In this document: positions 28,010 to 39,043 of the stretch, piece after piece
How the letters are laid out: every line of letters begins with the position of its first letter
Position numbering within the stretch: position 1 is the stretch's first letter
Assembly: GCA_963763085.1 (NCBI GenBank)
Contig: CAVXNB010000004.1
Location: 1,488,001-1,552,000, forward strand
Source: CAVXNB01 sp963763085
GTDB taxonomy: Bacteria > Actinomycetota > Acidimicrobiia > Acidimicrobiales > Bog-793
Reading direction: 5' to 3'
DNA length: 64,000 nucleotides
Position numbers and translations under genes: made by a program
The notes under the pieces: generated by a model
What the model saw: only the letters and a program-made list of their open reading frames with translations
Database searches by the model: none
Told to the model about the DNA's origin: nothing

Positions 28010-31000
28010 TCAGCTTTTGGAGACCGTCAGCTTGGTCGAGCTCGAGCCACTCGAGCTCCCCAGGTTGGTGTCGCCGGCGTAGGCGGCCGACACCGCGTAG
28101 GAACCCACCTGCAAGGCGGTGTTCGAGAGCTTGCAGGTACCGGTGCCTCCGCTCAGCGTGACGGTGCAAGTGGCCGAGCCGACGGTGACTTTGAGGGTCT
28201 CCCCGTTTGGAATGGCTTCGGCGTGACCAGAGGTGACGGTCACGGTGAACACCGACGCGGACTCGCTGCCGTAGGTGACGGTCGTCGGGCTCTCCGACAC
28301 CTTGGTGGTCGTCGAGTCCTTGCTCACGCTGAAGCTCGGCGAGGAAGTGGAGGCCGAGCCGGCGAAGTTCCCGCTCGCCGCGTAGGTGGCCACCACCTTC
28401 GTGACCGAACCGACCGGCAATTGTGTGGCCGTCAGGTGACAGCTGCCCGATCCGTTCGCGAGCGCGATCTGGCACAAGGTTCCGGCGGAGGAGCCCACCG
28501 TCACGGTGCCGGTCGGCGTTCCCGCCGACGAGGTGACCGTCGTCGAGAACATTTCGGTCGTCTCGTTGCCGTAGGTGACCGTCGCCGACGACACGCCGAC
28601 ACTGGTCGTGGTGGCAGCTCCGGTCACCGTGAGTCCCACGGCTGCCGTGCCACTCGAGGACTTGAGGTCGGTGTCGCCGGCGTACGTCGCCGTCACCTTG
28701 TAGCTGCCCACCTGCAAGGCGGCGGCCGCGATGGAGCAGCTGCCGTAGGCGCCGAGAACCGAAGGTGTCATCGAGGCGATACATGTCGCAGTACCCACAG
28801 TGATGGTCACCGGTTCGGTGGCCGGCAGAGACTCGCCGTAGCCCGTGAGGACGGCAATGCCGAAGACCGCTTTCTGCTCCGAGCCGTAGGCGACCGAGAG
28901 CGGGAGCCCCTGCAACACCGTGGTGGTCGAGTCCTGGTTGACGGTGAGCGGGACAGAGCTCGAAGTCGAGCTCGTGAAGTTGCCGTCCCCGCCGTAGAAG
29001 GCCAAGAGCAGATACGGGTTCGCCGAAGCGGGGAGCTTGGTGGCGGTGGTCGTGCAGGTCGTGGCAGGCAGTGTGATGGTGCACAAGGTCGTCGAGCCCG
29101 TCATGACCGTGATCGTCCCGGTCGGCGTCGGCAGACCCGAGGCCGGCGGAGTCAAGGTGGCGGTGAACGTGATCTTCTGCTCATTGCCGTAGGTCCCCGA
29201 GGAGGCGGAAAGCTTGAGGGACGTGGCCGGCGTGGCCTTGCCCACCGTCACCGTCACCGTGTTCGAGACCGTGCCGGCCGTGTAGTTCGGGTCCGGGCCC
29301 GGGACGTAGACGGCGGTGATCGAGTGCGGGTTACCCGTCATCGAGGTGTAGGTCATCTGGCAGGTGGCGGTGGCGGTGTTGGCCGAGCCGGAAAGGGTCT
29401 GGCTGCCGCCGGCGCAGGTGATCGTGCTGGATCCGTCCTTGAAGGTGACCGTGCCCGTCGGGGTGGCGCCGCCGGGCGGACCGCTGACGGTTGCGGTGTA
29501 GGTGACGAGCTGGCCAAGCGTTGGCGAAGTGGTCGAGGCGCCAAGCGAGGTGGAGGCGGCGACCTTTGACACCGTGAAGGAATCGGACCCCGAGTTGGAG
29601 CCGTAGTTGGAGTCACCGGGATAGCCGGCGGTGGCGCTGTAGTTGCCGGCCTTCGACGCCGTGATCACGCACGTGTACGTGGCGACGTTGGACGAGCCCG
29701 TCGGGCCCGTGGTGCTCGCGCACGACGTCACCGGGCCGGTCAGGGTCCAGGTAACTGTGCCGCTCGGCGTGACTGCGCCAGGCGGCCCGGTGACGGTGGC
29801 CGTGTAGGTGACCTGCTGGCCGAGCGTCGGGCTCGCCGGCGTGGTACTGACGAGCTCCGTCGGGAGGGCCGTGCCGACCGTCACCCTGATGGCGCTCGAG
29901 GGGGCCCCGGCGGTGTAGTTGGGGTCCGAGCCCGGGACGTAGACGGCGGTGATCGAGTGCGGGCTGCCGGCCGTCGAGGTGTAGGTCACCTGGCAGGTCG
30001 CGGTTGCCGTGTTGGCCGAGCCTGACAAGCGTCTGGTTGCCGCCGGCGCAGGTGATGGGGTTCGACCCGTCCTCGAACGTGACCGAGCCCGTCGGGGTGG
30101 CACCGTTGGTGGGGCCGCTGACCGTGGCGGTGTAGGTGACGAGCTGGCCCACCGTCGGCGACGTGGTCGAGGCGCCGAGGGACGTGGAGGCCGCGACCTG
30201 ACCGGGGTTGACGGTCTCCGACAGCGGCGAGGACGTCGTCGAGGGGGCGAACGAGGAGTTGCCGAGGTAATCGGCGGTGATCTGGTGAGGACCCGGCAAG
30301 GTGTAGGTGACCTGGCACGCGGCGGTCGAGCCGTTCAGAAGGGCGCCGCTCGCCCCGCCGCAGGCGAGGATCGGATTGCCACCGTCGAGGAACTCCACGT
30401 ATCCGCTCGGACTGCCGCCACCGGAGCTCGCCGCGTTCACGGTTGCCGTGTACGTGATGGGCTGGCCGGTGGCCCCAGGATTGACCGAGGGGACGACCGT
30501 CGTCGTCGTCTGGGTGGTCGAGATGCTGAACGCCCGCGTGGCCACGTCTTTGGCGGGATCGGTGACCGTGATCGTGTGGTTGCCGGGTGCCGAGACGGTG
30601 ATGACGCCGTTGGAAGGGACTGCCGCCGGGTTGGCGCCGTCGAGCACGTAAGTGGCGCCGCTCGGTGCTGTGACGGTCACGGTGACCGGCCCGGTGTAAG
30701 AGCCGTTCGTCGGCCCGGGGCCGGCGACAGCGAAGGAGATCGCCGGCTGCGGGACGCCGTTGAAGTCTGCCCCCTCGTTGTTCGAGACGGCGACGTTGCC
30801 CGCAGCGTCGACCGCCTCGACGATGTACTGAACCTGGTCGTTCGAGCTAGTCGTCCCGGTTCCCGTCCAGTTCAGGCCACCATCGGTCGACGTCAGGTCC
30901 TTGGCGGTCCACGCTCCGGGGTGGACGGCGTCTGTGTAGAGCACGAGCACCCGCGTTCACCGGGGCGCCCGAAGGAGTGACTTGCACCTCGAAGTTGAAC

Positions 31001-34000
31001 GTCCCGCCGGAATTCAGCGCTTGCGAGGTGTCGATCGTGGCCGGCGTGTAGTCGCTCGCGAGCGGGCTCGAGGGCGAGAGGTAATAGACGTCAGCCTGCA
31101 TCGAGGTGAACAGGCGCTGGGTGCCGGCGCCTGTCGTCGAGTCCGGGTTGGGGAAGAATTGGCCCGCCACGAGGTCGAGCTGCGCCGCTTGCGAGGTTCC
31201 GGAGCTCGTGAAGGTCCCGTAGGTCGCGACGCGCTGCAGCGTGCCCGGGAACGCGGCGTCGCCGATCGCCGGCGGGCTTGAGTCGGCCGACCCCGCTGCC
31301 GGCATGGAGTAGGTCGGCTGGAAGTCGGCGGTGTCCGTCGAGCTGAGACCGGTGACAAGTGCGCCGTGCGGGACGAGGTTCGGCTCGGTGGCCGGCACCG
31401 AAACGAGAGGCTCGATCGGGCGGTACTCGGTCGTCTGGGTTCCGCCGCCCGTGCCGGTGACCTGGTAGAACTCGCCGTTGGCTCCATTGTTGACGAGCTG
31501 GGTCGAAGGGCTCAACGAGACGGGAGCGATGGTCAGTCCCGTCACCGGATCGGTCGAGGTCGCCGGTCCCGGCGGCGGGCTCACAGGCCCTGTCGGGCTG
31601 TTGAGGCGGTACATCGGCAACCCGTAGAAGCGTCGACTCCATGAGCGCCTTCAGGTCGTACGGGCTCAAGACGGCGTTGCCGGCCGCGTACTGCTGCTTG
31701 GCGGCGGCGAGCGCCTCGCCGACGGTGAGCGAGCCGAGGTTGCCGGCGAAGGCGGCCATGAGCTTGGCCGAGTAAGCGATCGTGTCGGTGTCGGCGTAGC
31801 CGTAGCCGGTGTTCGCCACCCAGAGCGCGCCGGAGTCCGCGAAGGTCTTGGCCCAGTCGTCGACCGGCGTCGGGACCCCGCTGACCGACACCTCGGCGTC
31901 GGAGATGTCGAGCCCGGCGTGGCATCCCATCGAGAAGAGGAGCCGCCCCAAATACGAGGTCGGGTTCGGAGGGGTGCGCACGTCGGTCGTCGTGAACAGG
32001 TTGCAACCGGTGTCCGTCGTGCTGGTCGCGCAGCTGGTGGCGTTGGTGTTGGCGTAGGCCGGCAGCGCGCGCGAGTAGTCGAAGTGCGCGTTCAGGCCGA
32101 CGACACCCGGCGCTGGGCAGTTCGTCGAGCCGGCGAGGGCGGCGTCGAGATTGGACTCGGTCCAGTTCTCGTTGATGAGGTTGCAGGCGTCTGATGAGCT
32201 GAGCCCGTCGGCGGCGAGGTTGGCCGAGACCGCCTCGGCGCCCGAGCTGAGGAACGAGTAGCCGGTCGTCAGAGCCGAGCTCGCGTTTATGTCGCCGTGG
32301 GAGCTGACGAAGCGAGTGAGAGCGCTCTCGATCTGGGAGCCCGACTCGACGAGGCGCCCGACGGCGAGCTGGGGCAGGTACAGCGTCGCGCTCCCGACGC
32401 CGAGCGGAGCGTTGGCGGCGTACGGGTCGTCGCTGAAGTAATAGCCGAGCGAGAGCGCGTCGCCCTCGACGTTGTTCTCGCCGGCGAAGGTGGCCGCGCC
32501 GTAGTCGCGCTCGTTCGACTCGCTGGCGCCGTCCGCGATGCGGGCGAAGGGGATCTGGTCGTCGCCACCGACGATGACGATGTTCTGGATCGTCGGGTTC
32601 GAGGCGCGGAGCTGGTCGACCACGGCCGAGATGGCGGCCGTGACGCCGTTGGCCCCGTCGACCGAGCACGGATTCGCGTTCCAGGTCGCGTAGGCGCTCT
32701 GCACGCTCGGGTAGGCGTCGACGGGGACGACCGCCCCGATGACGCCGTCGCGGGTGTCGGATGCCACGTTTGCGAGGTCGGTCATGACCGTGGCCTCGTC
32801 ACTCGGGAAGGCGGCGGTGAGGCGCTGGGTGTCGACGAGGAAGAGCGTGTTCACTCCGGCGGGGATCGTGGGCGCCGTCGCCGTCGACGGTGCCAGGTTC
32901 GCGAGGTAGGAGATCCCGCCCGGGCAGCTCGGAGCCGTCGCGCCGCCGAGGAGGTTGGCCGCGAGCAGGTACGGCTGCGAGCTGTAGGCGCCGTTGTATC
33001 CCGACACCTGGACGTAGTAGGTGCCGCCAGCGAGCGGTGGCGTCTGGATGTACTGGCTCTGGGCGTCCGGGTTGTTCGAGACAGCCTCGAGCTGGTAGCC
33101 CGCCGGCGGCGTCACCGGCAGGTCCTGCGAGCCCGGCGTCGCCTCGGTTGTGGTACCGGGCGTCAGCGACGGCAAGGTGTCGCTCACCCCGGACAGGTCC
33201 TGGTCCGGCGCTCCCTGCAGCTGCGGGCTGTTCGGGCCGAACAGCTCGAGGTCGTAGGTGGCGGGCAGGTTCGTGAGCGCGAGGCTCAGCTCCTCGCCCG
33301 CCGGAACGGTGACGGACCAGTCGTTGAGGTCACCGGGCGAGGTGAGATAGCCGATGTTGATGTTGCCGTTGTTGAGCGGAGGCGTGCCCGGGGTGAGCAA
33401 GGTCGCGGTGGTGGCCGTATCGTCGGGCTCCTCGGCGTCGACCACCTGGACCGGCGCCGTCGCAGTTGGGATCGCGGTGCCCCCGATACTGGCGGACAAC
33501 GTCGCGGTCGCAGAGCCGATGTTCAAGCCCGGGTTCGCCTTCAACGTCAGGGTGTGCGTGCCGCCGGCGAGTTGGTTGAAGGTCCACGTCAAGGTCGACG
33601 TGCCCGCAGGATCCGGAATGGGGCTCCCGTCGAGCTCGGCGCTCCCGGCGACATAGGAGAACGTCGGGGGGAGGCTGAGCGATGCCTGGACGGTCCCGGT
33701 CTGCTGCATGACGGTGAGGTTGGCGCTATAGGTGACCGTCTCGGAGGCGCTGGCGCTGGCCGCGAGCGGCAGGCTCGCCAGCGACACCGTCGGCCATGGG
33801 TAGCTGGCCGGCGGAACCGTCGAGAGCAGCAGATCGCCGAGCGTGATGTTCGGGTAGTCGGGATCCCCTGTCGTGTCGCCGATGAGAAGGTCGCCGACTG
33901 TCGTGGTGCCGAACGTGCTGGCCGGCAGATCACCAATTGTCGTCTCGCCGTAGTAGCCGAGATCCCCGAGGGTGGCGGTCGGGAGAATCGCCCCGGCGTC

Positions 34001-37000
34001 TTCAGCCTGGGCGAGCGTGGCGGTGGCGCACGAGGGGTACGTCACGCAGTTCACGACGTCGGCGAGGTCGGTGATCAAGCTGAGCGGGATCGAGCCCAGC
34101 GGGATCGAGTGCAGCGGGATGGAGTGCAGCGGGATGGAGTGCAGCGGGATCGAGCTGAGCGGGATCGAGTGCAGCGGGATCGATCCGATCGGATTGCTCG
34201 CGAGGTCGATCGAGCTGAGCGGGATCGAGCTGGAGCGGCGACGAGCTCAGGTCGATCGAGTGCAGCGGGATCGAGCTGAGCGGGATCGAGTGCAGCGGCA
34301 CCCCCGCCAGCGCAAGCGAGAGCAGAGTCACGCCGTTGTCGTTGCCCGTGCTGGCATTGATCCCGAACTGCGACGAACAGTCGAAGCTCAGCGACGCGAG
34401 CTCAGTGCACCAACTGCTGAGCGCGGAGGTTCCACTCGAGGAGCCGGGGAGCGGGATGGAGCTGAGGGTCGTCGCGCCGAGCGCGATCGAGCTCGAGCGG
34501 GATCGAGCCGAGTGGGCTCGACGACACGTCGAGGTCCCCGAGGTTGAGGGTCTCGAAGTTGGCGTCTGCAATCGGATCCGACAGGACGTCGGCGAGCGTC
34601 ACCGATTCGAGAGGCAAGCCCGCGTACGCCGAGCCGGCGAGGACGCCCGCCCAGCCCGTGCAAGCCGTGCCGGTGCAACCGTCGGGGTAGGTGACCGAGA
34701 GGTCCGAGAGCAGCGTGCTCGACAGCGCCGCCTGGGCGCCGGCGATGGCGCTGTCCGAGCCGGGCACCGCGATCGAATGGAGCGGTATCGAATGAAGTGG
34801 GATCGAGTGCAGCGGCGAGGCCGCGAGCCCAATCGAATGCAGGGGAATCGAGTGAAGCGGGATCGAGGCGGCATCTCCCGAGTCGGATCCTCCCGAGCCG
34901 TCGACGCTCGACGTGGGGAGGGCGCTTGCGGGCACGGACTGGATCGCGTTCACCGTCGAGGACGTCGTCGAGAGTGAAGCTTGCGAGAGTCCCAGGCGGG
35001 CGCGAGGCTCGCCGAGTACCAGGCGGTCTGCTCTGGATTGCCCGAGGTCGGCTCCCCGGCTCTCTCGCCGAGCACGACATAGAACGGTCCATTCCCGACG
35101 TTGCCGACCGACACGGGTGTGCCGCCGTCGATAGAAACGGTGTCGTTTCCGGACCCGTCGACCGACATCGAGATGTCGTACTTGACGCCGGTCGCCGGCG
35201 TGTTGGGCGTGAGGACCGGGATACCGGTCCAGTCCGGCTCGGTGCCGTTGGACGCGAAGAAGCCGTAGCGCGAGCCGAAGCCTGACTGCGCGGCGGAACT
35301 GTTCGGGTTGAGGTTGCCCTCCAAGGAGAACGACTGTCCCGTGCCGGTGTTGACGAGATATATCCCGATGGGCTCGAGGTTCGCAATCTGGCCGGCCACG
35401 GTCGTGTCGAACTGGAAGGGCGCGGTGTAGGCGTTGGTCGACTGGATCATGACCATGTCGTTGTCGCCGCCGGTGCCCGACATCTGCATGTAGCCGTTCC
35501 CGGTGCCCTGCGTGCCAGCGGAGAACACGAGGTTGGGTGGTCCGGTAGCCGACTCGTTGTTACCGGCGACCACCCCTACCGCCGTCGTTCCCTCCGTGCT
35601 CGTATCGAGCTCGGGATCCTGCCAGCACCCGGAGAGGGCGCTGTCAGCGGCGAAGTTGTCGGAGAAGTCGGTCGCGGTGCAGTCGTAGTTCGTGGTCATG
35701 CTGGCGGAGTACCAAGCGGCCTCGTTGGGTCCGGTCAACTGAACCTCGCCGCCGGAGTAGTACTCGTCGGACTCCCTCTGGCCGAGAACCACCTCGTAGG
35801 GGCCGTTTCCGACGCCGCCCAACCTGACGGTGACTCCGTTGACGGTGACGCTCGTCTGCGCGTTGCGATCGATCGACATGTCGATGTGATAGGTCGTGTT
35901 CACCGACTGGTTGGAAAGAAGCGTCTGCTCTCCTGACTGGTTGAGCTCGTTGTTGGCAAACACGCCGTTGAACCCGGTCGACGACTGGTTACCCTCGACG
36001 GTCAGCGCGGTCAGGCTGCCGTTGTTGCCGTATTCCCCTATGCCGACGATATAGATGACAAAGGAGTTGTCTCCGGACTGGATGCCCTTCACCGTCGCCT
36101 GGAAGTCGAACGGGGCTGAATAGGCCGTTGTCGACTGGATGCCGGTGAATGTCGGGTTGCTCGAAGCACCCTGCATGTCCATGTCGCCCCCGCTGAAACC
36201 GAGCTGGGGCGTCACATACGATGCGCCCTCGACATCGGTCGCGATCGTCGACAGGATCGACGTCTTCGTCTGCCAGCAGTTCAGGTTAAGCGAGGTGTCG
36301 GCGGCGAAGTCGTCGGAGAACCCGTTCGTCGAGCCGCACGTCGTGTTCAGGCTCGCCGAGAACCAGTTCGCCTCATTGGCGGCTCCCGACGTGTCGCTCG
36401 GCACCGCCTCGTGCTGACCGAGCAGCACGTAGAAGGGTCCTGCGCCCACGTGCCCGACCGAATGGGGGGTACCGCCGTTCACCATGACCGATCCGTCGCC
36501 CGAAGCGTCGATCGACATCGAGATGTTGTAGGTCGTGCCGAACGCCGGCGTGTTCGGGCTGAGCAGGGCGACATCAGACTTGTTGGCGGGCAGACCGTTG
36601 TTCGCCCACAGCCCGTAACCCGAGTCGTTGGCGTCGGGGTCGCCCTCGACGGCGAAGGCCTGATTAGTGCTGGCATTGACGAGGTAGATAGCAAAGACGT
36701 CTGCCTCGCCCTGGCCACCTGAGACCGAGGCGTTGAACTGGAATGGGGCCGCGTAGGCGTTCGTGGACTGGATCGCGGACAGCTGGTTGTTGCCGTGCAC
36801 GCTGTTCCAGAGCATGGCGCCGTCGCCGAAGCCCAGCCCGCTGGGCGGGACGTCGGCGGCGCCGATGTCGGACTCGACCGCCGAGATCAGCGGCGTCTCG
36901 GTCTGCCAGCAGGTCGAGGAAAGCCCTGTGTCGAGGGAGAAATTGTCCGAGAATGAAGAGGTCGAGCAATTCGCCGGCGACGTGTAGACCCACGTGTCGC

Positions 37001-38004
37001 TGTCGTTGTCGCCGTTGGGGTTGTTGCCGCCGAACAGCACGAGCTGGCTGGAATCGGGGTCGTAGGCAATCGCCGCGTAAGCGCGGGCGGACGGGCCTCC
37101 TGTGAGTGTTCCGAACGTGCTGCCGTTCCAGCCCACGAAGTTTGAGTTGTCCCCGCTGGGGCTTTCGCTGGCGCTGTCAGTCGCCGCCGAAGAGCACGAG
37201 CTGGTTGATGTCGGGGTCGAATGCCATCGAGCCGCCCCCGCTGGCTCCTGGGGTGCTAGGCGGCGACAGCTGCGACCAGGCGCTCCCGGTCCACTCCCAA
37301 GTGTCGGAAAAGAAGAAGCCGACGGCGCCGAACCCGCTGAAGAGGAGCAGCTGGCCCGACGCCTGGTCGTAGGCCATGGCGGAGAAGGCGCGGCCGCTGA
37401 AGTTGCTCGGCTCGGTGAGGCCGACCTGGGTCCAGTTGCTTCCACTCCAGGTCCAGGTGTCGTTCAGGTAGTTCGTGCCGTCGAACCCGCCGAAGAGCAC
37501 CAGTTGGGAGGTGCTCGTGTCGAAGGCCATCTCGGCGCCCTCGCGGGCGCTCGGGCTGGTCGCCGGGGAGGCAGATGCCCAGGTGGTTCCGTTCCAGGTC
37601 CAGGTGTCGGAGAGGGGAGCGTTGCCGGAACCGAGCCCCCCGAAGAGGACCAGCTGACCGGTGTTGGGGTCGTAGGCCATCGCTGCTCCGGAGCGCGCTG
37701 GCGGACTGGCTGCGGGGCTCAGCTTGTTCCAGTTCGAGCCGCTCCAGACCCAGGTCTCGTTGGTCGTGTCGGTGGGCACTTCGCCGGTGAGCACGAGCTG
37801 GTGGGTGGCGGTGTCGTAGGCCATCGACGGCGCCACGAGCGCGGGGGGGTTGGTCGCAGGAGTGACTTGCTGCCACGCCGGCGTGGTCGTGGCGGAGGCA
37901 GCGGTGGTGCCGACGGCGAGGGACGCCACGAGGCCGGTAAGGAGCAGCGTCAGCCCGGCGCCGGCGCGTCCGGCCCGTGACGTGAACCCGTCCTTTTGCC
38001 TCAT
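28010..38004 (-). CDS. Giant secreted multidomain protein with gingipain-like (C25) protease domain; about seven frameshifts
   Basis: One locus of about 3330 codons from ATG 38004 (GAGGGGGG upstream, signal LTLLLTGLVASLAVGTTAASA). Order: five or six Kelch-like repeats (MAYDPNTGQLVLFGGLGSG); three repeats of about 200 residues resembling concanavalin-type sandwiches (SDNFSLDTGL..CWQTE..GPFYVLLGQ); two blocks of LHSIP pentapeptides; LGDL repeats; a PPC domain (EPDDTATTATLL..LNDWSVTVPAGEEL); a C25-like domain with His in LNAHFDYSRAL (codon 32084-32086) and Cys in FSMGCHAGLDI (31922-31924); then eight or nine Ig-like repeats (TVTYGNETTEMFSTTVTS). Probable breaks: 37183, 34990, 34494, 34231, 31629, 30948, 30029. 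Each joins two frames that both continue domain sequence. Predicted role: cell-surface or secreted caspase-like protease/adhesin. Confidence 0.72.
34078..34290 (-). repeat. Tandem 15-base repeats encoding LHSIP/LSSIP pentapeptides
   Basis: About a dozen copies of a 15-base unit (GGGATCGAGTGCAGC and close variants on the + strand) encode PLHSI, PLSSI and PLGSI on the complement. A second, shorter block lies at about 34775-34880 in the same gene (IPLHSIPLHSIGL). The Leu/Ile periodicity every five residues suggests a beta-solenoid stalk. Frameshifts at 34231 and 34494 lie inside or beside the repeats. Confidence 0.7.
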
Positions 38005-38155
38005 GTCGGGCTGCCCCCCTCGCTCAGGTGAGGACGCCCGATTACGCCGCCGGACCACCCACGGCTAACGCCCCACACGACTGCTGCGGGGCATATTAAC
38101 CAGGTGCTTGCCGCGTTTACGAACCGAGCATCCGTCGCCCCGGCCCGTGGCGCTT

Positions 38156-38938
38156 TCAGCTCGAAGGACGGTCCTGCTCTCCAGGGTCCGTCGCAGGATT
38201 GTCCTCGATTCGGTGCTTCACGCTGAGCTTCAAACCTGGACCCTCGCTGGTCTCCACCGACATCAGGGAGATCTCGCCAGCGTCCAGATCGTCGAGCACT
38301 TGTCCTTGTGCCTCCAGGAGCTCGGCAAGCTCTCGATAAGCATTGGCGTAGTCGACCGGCCGTCTCCCTGCGCGTACGACCTCGACCAGCCACTCCTTGC
38401 CGACGGGTCTGGCCCCGGCGCCAGACCAGGCGGCCTCCCAGGCGACGTCGGCGCCGGCGACGGGCAAGCCGAGACTTGCAGTGACGTAATCCGACTTGGT
38501 TTCGTAAACGCTGAACGAGTCCAAGACTGCTGCCCGCACTCGGTTGAGATCCGCCCCAAGGCTGAGGAGAACCTGCGCCCCGACCCCGTTGCCCTCGCGC
38601 ACGACGCCGAGCAAGAGGTGCTCGGTCCCGATGTAATTGTGGCCGAGTTGCAGCGCTTCGCGAAGCGAGAGCTCGAGGGCCTTCTTCGCCCGCGGTGTGA
38701 AGGGTCGTGAGTCCGGAGCGCTCGATCGGGACGGCCCGATGATCTCGCGCACTCGCTCACGCACAGCGTCGAGCGAGATGTCCAGCGACTCGAGGGCCTT
38801 CGCGGCCAACCCGTCGCCTTCGGCGACGAGGCCGAGAAGGATGTGCTCGGTCCCGATGAAGCCGTGGTTCAGAAGCCCGGCTTCCTCCTGAGCCAGGACC
38901 AGCACCCTCCGAGCTCGGTCGGTGAATCGCTCGAACAC
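38156..38938 (-). CDS. Stand-alone Clp N-terminal (double Clp-N) domain protein
   Basis: 260 residues from GTG 38938, with GGAAGG upstream. It begins VFERFTDRARRVLVLAQEEA, exactly like ClpC. It has both Clp-N repeats: GLLNHGFIGTEHILLGLVAEGDG and LQLGHNYIGTEHLLLGVVREGNGVGAQVLLSLG. No Walker A or AAA+ domain follows; the C-terminal 110 residues (EWLVEVVRAGRRPVDYANAYRELAELLEAQGQVLDDL) are unlike ClpC. Such proteins could act as adaptors or decoys for ClpC/ClpP by binding the same substrates or phospho-arginine. It lies between the giant protein and the S8 protease genes on the same strand. Confidence 0.85.
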   Translation of the reverse strand: MFERFTDRARRVLVLAQEEAGLLNHGFIGTEHILLGLVAEGDGLAAKALESLDISLDAVRERVREIIGPSRSSAPDSRPFTPRAKKALELSLREALQLGHNYIGTEHLLLGVVREGNGVGAQVLLSLGADLNRVRAAVLDSFSVYETKSDYVTASLGLPVAGADVAWEAAWSGAGARPVGKEWLVEVVRAGRRPVDYANAYRELAELLEAQGQVLDDLDAGEISLMSVETSEGPGLKLSVKHRIEDNPATDPGEQDRPSS

Positions 38939-39043
38939 AGGCTCATCCTTCCACCATGGATGCGCCGACGTCATGCGGGGAGACCCGGAGGTCCCCCCGC
39001 ATTGATCGTGCTATTCCCGTGGTTGCCTGTTGTGCGTTGAGAC

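Noticed and set aside
34078..34290. CRISPR array
   Set aside because: The 15-base units are contiguous with no spacers and lie in frame within a gene.
37102..37980. Long plus-strand reading frames opposite the giant gene (also 32297-34279, 27968-29569, 26237-27967)
   Set aside because: They mirror repeats of the minus-strand gene, are Arg/Gly/Val-rich with no domain, and lack ribosome-binding sites.
37930..38110. Riboswitch in the leader of the giant gene
   Set aside because: A GCCCC/GGGGC hairpin is present, but I could not match the region to any known riboswitch consensus.
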